64,000 nucleotides of DNA, taken from NCBI GenBank assembly GCA_026874595.1, contig CM049314.1:31135729-31199728 (forward strand), in the 5' to 3' direction. Below the pieces are notes generated by a model, which saw nothing but the letters and a program-made list of their open reading frames with translations, was not told the DNA's origin and did no database searches. Positions 55,746 to 64,000 of the stretch are shown here, piece by piece. Each line of letters begins with the position of its first letter. The first letter of the stretch is position 1. Both the position numbers and the translations under genes were made by a program. This DNA comes from Sipunculus nudus (Eukaryota; Annelida; Sipuncula; Golfingiida; Sipunculidae).

Positions 55746-57123
55746 GTGCATGCTTCACTGCGATTTTATTATTGCAGATACTTTTAAACATAAGCTCCTG
55801 CATACAAAATGATAGCGACATTAACCTAAATGATATACACTTATTATGTTATCATCATCGGCGTTTACACTTTATATATGTACTCTTATCATCCGTGCAT
55901 GTTTTTTATAAGTTTTTCAAATTATGATGCACTTACCATGTTATCGGTATAACACTTTGTGAAAGTACTTTTATCATTTGTTCAGGTATACGTTTTTCCC
56001 ACTTTGTTTTATAAAGTGAAATAACCTTAAGGTTGAGTAAAACATTAAACAGAACTAGTCACGACTGATGATATTGACTAAGCGGCCTGTTATTCTTCAT
56101 ATTTCTTTAATTGTTTTTTTATAGCCAATTTTAAATCCGGATGCTTTCTTTTAATGTAAAATATTGGCTTTGATAATATAGAATTGCATTGTATATGAGT
56201 CATAAGCATATAAGTAATGTTTTCCTTGTCCTAATATATATACTGTACACCTTAGGTGCCTATGTCAATTTTTGTTGGTAATGGTCAATGTATGAGCCAT
56301 ATGTGATGTGAATAATGTGAATATAATTTTAAATTTATGTACGGGAAAAACCGAGCTAATTCAGTTCAAGAATTATACCTTGCACTATACTTTACATGAT
56401 ATTGTTCGAACCAAGACCTTCTGTTATGAAACATATAGCAGTTTTGAATACAACTATAACAGTAATATACAAGCTTTATTACATAGCATTTGTTTCCTCT
56501 AACAATTCATATTTCATAAATGGCAAGCAGAAAACCATGCAAAGAACATTTTGAACGTGGTAATATTGAAGGCAGTTATGTTTAAATACAGTTTCCCTTT
56601 TGACAAAATTGATAATAAATATCATGATTTGTCTTATTAACTACTGAGATAAGATGCTTTAATTGACATTAATTAAACGGTTTGTGTATGAATCAAAGGT
56701 AACACCGCATTGCTGAATACAAATAATTGACATGACTGGAGGAAAATGTGATAAAATGTACTGCGAACGTGGGTTGTTAATTATCCAATGTTAATAACAT
56801 ATTTCTTTTCAAGTTTATGCTATGGTGCTTCATCTGTGTTTTATCTGAGCCTCGTTTTATGTATTTAGCTACTCTGTTACAGACTCTGAAATACGCAATT
56901 CTACAATATAATTGCACCTCAACTACAGCAATGTTTACGTCACAGCGTTTTTGTTAAATATCCTGTGACTGTATGTTGTTATTTTAGTTTAACTGACCTA
57001 TAAGAGTTTGATTTTTATTGTGATTTTTCTATGTATTGCAGGGCCCCTCTGTAAACATAATTTTATTCTGATGAAGGCTATCCTTGAAGATGTGTAATAA
57101 ATACATACATGATGGATTGGATC
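55746..57123 (+). repeat. UGT 3' flank of the ghost locus (downstream duplicon C, first part)
   Basis: Starting at about 55760 the sequence matches the DNA just after the UGT-A coding region (ttattattgcagatactt against ttattatggcagatactt) and continues in parallel with 1966-3200. No UGT coding sequence lies between 5' and 3' flank. The small open frame at 56308-56502 is not recognised. Confidence 0.65.
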
Positions 57124-59154
57124 TTTTGTGATATCCTTTTCCATCTTCTGGCATTCAAATTCACCTTTTATTTTGTTCCTGATTTGAACCTCAGGGAGGG
57201 AAGGAAGACTCTTCTACCAATTATCGTCTTATTGACAGGCCCTTGCTAAGAATTTAACTTTAATTTATGCAACAGAATAACAATTGTTCCAAAACCATGT
57301 CCCTATTAGTTTTTTTTTAATTTAATAGACTATTATTTTTGTATATGTAGAAAACTATAAGGTCGATACTAAAGTATCGAATCAACTCTATTCATGGCTG
57401 CTTATAAATGATATTGGACTTTCCTGGTATTTATTCATTTGGAGATATAGAACATATCAAGTGTTCTTATATGATATAAAATGATATAGTGAATTAGCGA
57501 GCGCCACCGGAAATGTTGAAAAGGCTTCTAAATTGCTTTGCGAACTCTATGTACAATATGTCCCAAATTTATTATATATTACCAATTTTATATCTATATA
57601 TATTTTCAAACGAGATAAGCGTACATCAAACAGTATAGGTAAATTCCAGGACAATATACCAGACAAGTAGAGATTCTGGTATTGTCTTGAAAAAACAGTA
57701 ATGAACTGACTAAATTAAAGATTAAACAGGTCTATGGTTTAAATTATGGCACATGGTTTATCTGGCTATGAAACAAATGAGGTTATGCTGGTTTCAAAAT
57801 GTTTAAAAGACCCAATGACAAATCCGGACACACAGGTTTATTGAGCATATTTTACACTTTTTAATTGAGATAAAAATTGAAATAAAATCTGAGACCACCA
57901 TTCAAGTAGATAAGTTCACAAGAACACATGCATCCCTATGTGTCTATATGCGTATAACATATGTCATTTAAAGCTCCTATAATGCTGAAATGCCTGGGCG
58001 GGTCAAAATATATATTATAATGAGAATTAGGTCAATGTTGCACCCTGGAAACTCAGATAAATCTCGAAAAACACGCTCTTTGTCGCATGAATGTACAAAA
58101 AAATGAATTCCGACGTATTTACATATGGAACTGCTGGCTTTTGTGATATCCTTTTCCATCTTCTGGCATTCAAATTCACCTTTTATTCCGTTCCTGATTT
58201 GAACCTCAGGGAGGGAAGGAAGACTCTTCTACCAATTATCGTCTTATTGACAGGCCCTTGCTAAGAATTTAACTTTAATTTATGCAACAGAATAACAATT
58301 GTTCCAAAACCATGTCCCTATTAGTTTTTTTTTAATTTAATAGACTATTATTTTTGTATATGTAGAAAACTATAAGGTCGATACTAAAGTATCGAATCAA
58401 CTCTATTCATGGCTGCTTATAAATGATATTGGACTTTCCTGGTATTTATTCATTTGGAGATATAGAACATATCAAGTGTTCTTATATGATATAAAATGAT
58501 ATAGTGAATTAGCGAGCGCCACCGGAAATGTTGAAAAGGCTTCTAAATTGCTTTGCGAACTCTATGTACAATATGTCCCAAATTTATTATATATTACCAA
58601 TTTTATATCTATATATATTTTCAAACGAGATAAGCGTACATCAAACAGTATAGGTAAATTCCAGGACAATATACCAGACAAGTAGAGATTCTGGTATTGT
58701 CTTGAAAAAACAGTAATGAACTGACTAAATTAAAGATTAAACAGGTCTATGGTTTAAATTATGGCACATGGTTTATCTGGCTATGAAACAAATGAGGTTA
58801 TGCTGGTTTCAAAATGTTTAAAAGACCCAATGACAAATCCGGACACACAGGTTTATTGAGCATATTTTACACTTTTTAATTGAGATAAAAATTGAAATAA
58901 AATCTGAGACCACCATTCAAGTAGATAAGTTCACAAGAACACATGCATCCCTATGTGTCTATATGCGTATAACATATGTCATTTAAAGCTCCTATAATGC
59001 TGAAATGCCTGGGCGGGTCAAAATATATATTATAATGAGAATTAGGTCAATGTTGCACCCTGGAAACTCAGATAAATCTCGAAAAACACGCTCTTTGTCG
59101 CATGAATGTACAAAAAAATGAATTCCGACGTATTTACATATGGAACTGCTGGCT
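57124..59154 (+). repeat. Nearly exact tandem duplication, 1015-bp unit
   Basis: Copy 1 is 57124-58138 and copy 2 is 58139-59153. By eye they differ only at two adjacent bases (TT near 57173 against CC near 58188). The unit itself is part of the downstream duplicon (it matches about 3200-4580). Such identity means either a very recent tandem duplication or a haplotype/assembly duplication. No gene. Confidence 0.93.
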
Positions 59155-59760
59155 CTAGAGAAGTAAACTCATTCTTCGTGAGATTTTTTAGAAACAAAAC
59201 AATTAAATAAATAAATGAATAAGAGGAGGAACTGAACGCAAGAAATGGAATTGTTTCCTTACTTCGTGCATAAAATACACTAATTATAATATAATTCCTT
59301 TTCAGTAGAATTTTCCTGAAACAAAAGACAATCGTATTAATTTTACATATGTTGTTTTATCTATATAATTTTAAACCTACAAGGAGTCATTACTGACGTA
59401 GTCAAAACTGGTAAAACGATATTCAATCAAGATAAGATACGAACTTTTATATTATCTGTGAAGCCCACATTATAAAATGAGGAACACGGTAGTTAAGATA
59501 ATAAATGTCAGTCTACAGTCTGATCTTCTCAGAACGTTCTGCGGACATTCAAAAGCCAAAATAAAACATAGGTAATGAAAATTGCAATCATTAATTAAAT
59601 TACATTTTACGCATACGTTTAATAAAACTTAGAATTATTGCATACGCGCACTTTTCTTTCAATTTAACAAAACTATGTAGGCGGGTTTTAATCTTTGGTG
59701 AAATGTTTAAAGATATATTTATCTGGACAATCAGGTCTAGTATAATAAAAGTTATATATT
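59155..59760. other. Intergenic stretch, no gene recognised
   Basis: AT-rich DNA between the tandem duplication and the SINE, with nothing assignable. Confidence 0.5.
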
Positions 59761-60115
59761 GACTATTCTGTGGCTCAGGGGTAGAGCGCAGGACTCGAAG
59801 CCGGGAGATCGTGGGTTCGAATTTCAGTCGAGCCGGTGAGGCTTTTCACGGTCGGCCCCCACCCAGGGTGAGCACTCTGCAGGCTTAATGGGAAGGTTGT
59901 ACCCAACAAGCGTGTATCACTCATATACGAGTGCGTCTTTGGGGGTTCCTCAGTGCTATGACCCAGCATTGGGAATGATTACACACCCAGGATCCGCAGA
60001 TGCGGTAGACACCGGGCCTAGATGACACCAGGGTACAAAAAATTATAGGACGCGAGTGCTACCCCCCTGCCAGGTAGTCCCAAACCGAAATGGAAACTCT
60101 GCAAATGTAAATACT
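59761..60115 (+). repeat. tRNA-derived SINE
   Basis: The head contains an A box TGGCTCAGGGGTAGAGC (59771-59787) and a B box GGTTCGAATTTC (59814-59825), spaced as in tRNA genes. It is followed by a GC-richer body (ggtcggcccccacccagggt, gatccgcagatgcggtagac) and an AT-rich end near 60115. The GC content contrasts sharply with the flanks. The tRNA-like part has a mismatched acceptor stem, so it is not a functional tRNA gene. The minus-strand open frame over it (59775-59969) is incidental. Confidence 0.7.
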
Positions 60116-60159
60116 TAGGGTTAAGAATTAGATAAGTCAGCATTAAAAAATGGAGGCGG

Positions 60160-63100
60160 TTACCTAAAAAATAAAGAACATAATTGTCTATATTAAAAGG
60201 GTAGTTAATTACATACAGAACTGTTTATGAGGTACACATGCCACTTACTAATGAAAGGTCAGCACATTTACTCACCTGACAGCGAACTCTCACTTTTTCT
60301 TTCCCATCCCTTCTTCTTGATCGATTGATAAACCGAAACCACACTGAATTTTTCAGCTACTTTTCGTGACGCTATCTCTTACGAATAACTACACTTTCAT
60401 TTTTTAAGTTCACGGAACTGTCCAATGAGCATGTGAAAGAAATGTTTCAGGTATTCCTTTTTGTTTTACCAGCTGCTGGTCTGAAAACCCTCCGCATGTA
60501 CATATTCTAACAGATGAGAAGGTGCGGGTTATAATATTTTGTTGAAGATATTTATTCCAGCATCTCTGTAACAGATACACAATAAATTTGAGCAGTAATA
60601 CTGTAATATATGTAAAGAAAAACAGAAAAACAGGCCGCTCTTCATTTGGATGTACCTAAAACTTAATATTTTTACAGAGTGTATCTATTTAAAATACACA
60701 TGAATAAAATGTGATTAAAAAAAAGTATATTTAGAAAATCAATTTACCTAGATCTGAAATTCCAACGTTTCCATACATAATCTTGTATAAAAAATATTGG
60801 GCTTCTAGAATCTGTAAGTGTTAAAGGGCCCCATGCCAACAGTTTATGTAAAATTAAAAGAAACCTGAACGAATATTTAGAAATACTTTTCATACAGTCC
60901 TGAGACCTTGAAAAAACGTATGCATATATTTATTATCAGACGATGCCCATTTAAATGTTATATTGGAAACAGATATGTATTTTTCAAAATATAAATTGAA
61001 AATGTATTGTTGTTTATCCAAATGAATACGCGTACCTTATACTTTACTGACAATCAGCACAAATCTTTTTTTTTTCGATCCGGTCATTTACTTTCCATTA
61101 AAGAAAATCTTCAGAATTAAATGAATTGGGAACATTATTTAAGTTACCATTGTAAAAAAAACTTTCTATACCATTTATGTTAAAAAGTAAATATTTCATT
61201 CTGGTCTAACTACCTACAGCACGTCACGTTTTTCATGGACCTGCAAGTCGCCATTTCCTCCAAAACATATAATTACTTTTCCCCCGAGGGTATCCATTCT
61301 ACACATGTTCATATATATACCCGTGATCTTTGTGCATCATGATAGCAAAATTGCTACTAAATCAACAGGTTTAATTTTTAAAGCAGATCGTTTCATGCTA
61401 ACCTCAATTAATTATAACTGGGGAAAAGAAATATATTTATCTTTCAATCGGATGTCTAATAGAAACAGAAAAAATGTCATCGAATGATACTTTTTCTCGT
61501 TTATAAGTTTATAAGTTTGTTAACATGGGCAATTGTTCTCGAGGGTAGGGTTTCTCGTGTTCATAGATACTGTTTGATTTGGTTTAAAAAAATATACAAC
61601 ACCGATTTGTTTCATGCTGGTATTGTTCTAACGTTTACAGAGCAATTCCTGAGAGAGGACCCCTCAAGGTTTTTGACCTTGCAACCATTATTCAGGATTA
61701 TCAAAGACAAACTTTTTTAATTCGTGGGACCTATAGGTTTTTCAGCGCACATATCCGTAGAGATATTTTCTAGAGATGTAAGGACAAAGGGATTTCTAAA
61801 AATGCTAACACGTGCAGATTGGAGACTTCTGAAACAAAAGACAGAGTGCTCTTCCCCTGCCTACATGCCAGCTGATGATTCCATGCGTAATGTTGTTCCA
61901 CTTGGGCTTCCATCATACATCGAAGCTGGATTGGAAACTCTCTCGATGCTAAGAATAAAAGGCATATAAATTGGTTTGATGACAACAGAACGGTGTCTCT
62001 CCCTCTCTCCCTCTCTCTCTCTTTTTAGGTACCTTGTCAATCACACATATCGATGACAGATGGCTTTATTCAGAAATATGCAACGTCCATGTAAAGATAC
62101 TTTGGATAAAAAAAGCTAAAAAAGTAGTATATGTTCTGTTTATCCTGGCCGGCGGTTTCAGCCACCCAGCTTTTGAGTTCTGCACCCCGCCTCCCCCCCC
62201 CCCCCTTATTTTTCAGTGTTATGACATCATAGTTACCGTACCAAAACCCTACCCGGATTCATTCCAGACAAGTGCGCATATGGACATGCTGAGTAAAGAA
62301 GGAAATTATAACAGTTATTAAAAATTCAGTACCGGTATGCTTCATCGGCAGTCATATAATTTTTCCTAGTACTTAAGGCTGATTGTGTAAGACAAAAACT
62401 TACTGAGGATTGAATTTAGGATAGGCTTTGTTAATTCTGTAACTACAAGATAAATTATGAACAACAGACCTTACCCTGAATTTAACGTGACGTTATACGC
62501 ATATTCATTTAATGAATAATAATGAGAATAAATGTTCTATGCAGCCAAACAGATATTACTGTAAACAGTGAGTCACCTGAGCATAATACAATGTGCGTAA
62601 TTTGGGAGACCTCTCCCAAACAGAACACGTTTAGTCTGTACCAGTACCCATGTCAGCATGTTTTCCTGATTATTTTTTATACAAAGTAGACAGTATAAAA
62701 AGTTCTAAGCCAATGCTTGCAGGAGCCATTTCTTCGACTACCGCGTGAATAATAATGTCTTACCTACATGGCATGTAATTCGTAAGAGATAAATAATCCG
62801 AAATATTGCCACACGGTTCACAATGACTGCAAGATATTCATCAGTGAAGCGATTCAAGCCGATGACGTAAGTCAATGCGACGTCAACGTCATCGACCTTT
62901 GTGACGTCATAATTGTCTTGTTAAAACCTGTCGCAAGGAAGAGCGTCTGTGTGATAGCTTTGTGGGGTCTCATTATAATAATTAGGTCAAAAGGGCGCGG
63001 CATACGGGCTCTGGTGGTGAGGTCGGTTCTCATAAATTTAATGTGCCAACCCTGTTCAAAACTGAATATATTTACTCAAATACCGCAGTTAGTTTTAATA

Positions 63101-63445
63101 AGAACTTTTGGGTTTGTATGACCGAGTTTAATCTCAAAACAACCATTAAATATATGCCTATTCTGCTCAAACATCGGTGAATATAATTTGAAAAAAAAAA
63201 TATTGGACCTTACTGAATGATAACTATATCACACCTAGTTTATATGGCGTCATATGTTTGATATTATTTACGTCATGCCTGGTCCTACCGAGATATAATA
63301 TTGATTATACAGACCTATAGCATAGGAAGAGCGTGCAAACTCATATACGCCTATTATGACATATATCATAGACAATTTCTAACTCTTAGGGGGAAGATAT
63401 ATTTGATTTACATTGGCAGCAAAAATAAAAGACCATTGACCAAAA
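60160..63445 (+). repeat. UGT downstream duplicon C, second part
   Basis: Positions 60190-60640 match copy B (13895-14350). From 60930 the sequence matches copy A (4790-6700), including the module at 61640-62030 with ttgcaaccattattcaggat and a CT tract at 61995-62025. A C-rich run lies at 62190-62207. Open frames such as 61724-61969 and 5486-5767 in copy A look similar only because the DNA is duplicated. Stops interrupt any shared reading, so I do not call a gene. Confidence 0.65.
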
Positions 63446-63508
63446 TCAAAAGGGTGTGTTCCTAACCATAGTTAAAATGGACGAATATCAGGAAGTTATG
63501 CTAAATGG

Positions 63509-64000
63509 TGTTGCATGGACGTCACCCGGACATCGGAGGATGGCGCCACGAAGTGGTGTGGCCGCCCCCGTTTCCACGCGTATGGATCCACCCCGCTATC
63601 AGTGACTACTGACGCGCTTTGATAAACATAAACACTATTCTGGGACCATTCAGTACTGGTTTTGCAGTTCTGACGGCGCTATCTTTTCTCTCAAGCAAAA
63701 CCACAAACTTCTGCGGTTTCCACCCATTGTTGAAAGCCTATAAAACGAACTCGCCTGCAGTACGAGGCGGGACTATTGATTTTGCTACGCCACGTTACTG
63801 TTTTCCCCAGGGACCGTGACCGTGGGCTCTTGGCCCCCAAGCCCACGGAATGCCATGAACCACGCTATGAACTTTATTATGTAGGGAGAGGAGAGAATTT
63901 ATGTTTTCTGATGCCACATGGATTAATACAGAACTTCAGTTTTGTGTGTGCCCGAACTATGTGTTGATGATGGACTTCAGTTTCTCGTATACCAGATTCA
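63509..64000 (+). repeat. Older LTR of the Gmr1-like element, cut by the window edge
   Basis: Begins TGTTGCATGGACGTCACCCG at 63509 and follows the 734-bp LTR for 492 bases to the end of the window. Scattered differences (for example cacgcgtatgg for cgcgcttatgg, ctgacggcg for ctgccggcg) make it clearly older than the pair at 33277 and 39232. Whether it is solo or the left LTR of another element cannot be seen. Confidence 0.92.

Noticed and set aside
59761-59835. Possible functional tRNA gene
   Set aside because: A and B boxes are present, but the acceptor stem does not pair and the sequence continues into a GC-rich SINE-like body.
1-64000. CRISPR arrays, bacterial operons, ribosome binding sites
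   Set aside because: Splice sites, LTR retrotransposons, SINEs and membrane UGTs show this is animal nuclear DNA. No regular short repeat with unique spacers was seen.

Overview
The window looks like AT-rich, repeat-dense nuclear DNA of an invertebrate animal. A mollusc is my best guess; this is inference from the kinds of repeats and from the UGT family cluster, not a database match. Protein-coding content is sparse. There is one intact gene, a UDP-glycosyltransferase (UGT) on the minus strand at 19202-20752. Three broken UGT relatives lie on the plus strand, at 392-1905, 11798-13342 and about 53580-54620. Nearly everything else is duplicated flanking DNA, transposable elements and simple repeats.

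Region by region. 1-6730: badly decayed UGT pseudogene plus about 4.8 kb of downstream DNA that recurs elsewhere. 6731-11290: no recognisable gene. 11297-14600: a second UGT copy with its duplicated 5' and 3' flanks, broken by three frame changes. 14600-17050: no gene. 17056-19020: a minisatellite split by an internally deleted Tigger/pogo-like DNA transposon (17344-18850) with visible terminal inverted repeats and a TA target duplication. 19202-20752: the intact UGT. 20853-30190: non-coding; it holds a degenerate repeat carrying an AGGTCA-n3-TGACCT-like palindrome (24.2-25.1 kb), a diverged tandem duplication (26.2-28.9 kb) and a tRNA-derived relic. 30195-30940 and 48310-50705: remnants of an old Ty3/gypsy-type retrotransposon family. 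33277-39965: a full-length LTR retrotransposon with 734-bp LTRs differing at one base, a 4-bp target duplication and the pol order protease-integrase-reverse transcriptase-RNase H. That order is characteristic of Gmr1-like elements rather than standard Ty3/gypsy. Part of an older LTR of the same family begins at 63509 and runs off the window. 53580-54620: UGT fragment missing its sugar-donor domain. 55205 onward: a ghost UGT locus, with 5' flank joined directly to 3' flank and no coding body, followed by a nearly exact 1015-bp tandem duplication, a tRNA-derived SINE and more downstream duplicon.

How it fits together. The locus behaves as a birth-and-death array of UGT duplicons. Each recognisable 5' end has a splice acceptor 10-14 nt before the start codon, which implies a non-coding upstream exon and an intron-less coding exon. 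The intact copy keeps the likely catalytic His/Asp pair, the donor-binding signature, one C-terminal membrane span and a KxKxx ER-retrieval tail. Transposons have landed in the duplicated flanks, and a paralogous copy of one flank (32484-32600) preserves the empty site of the young LTR element.
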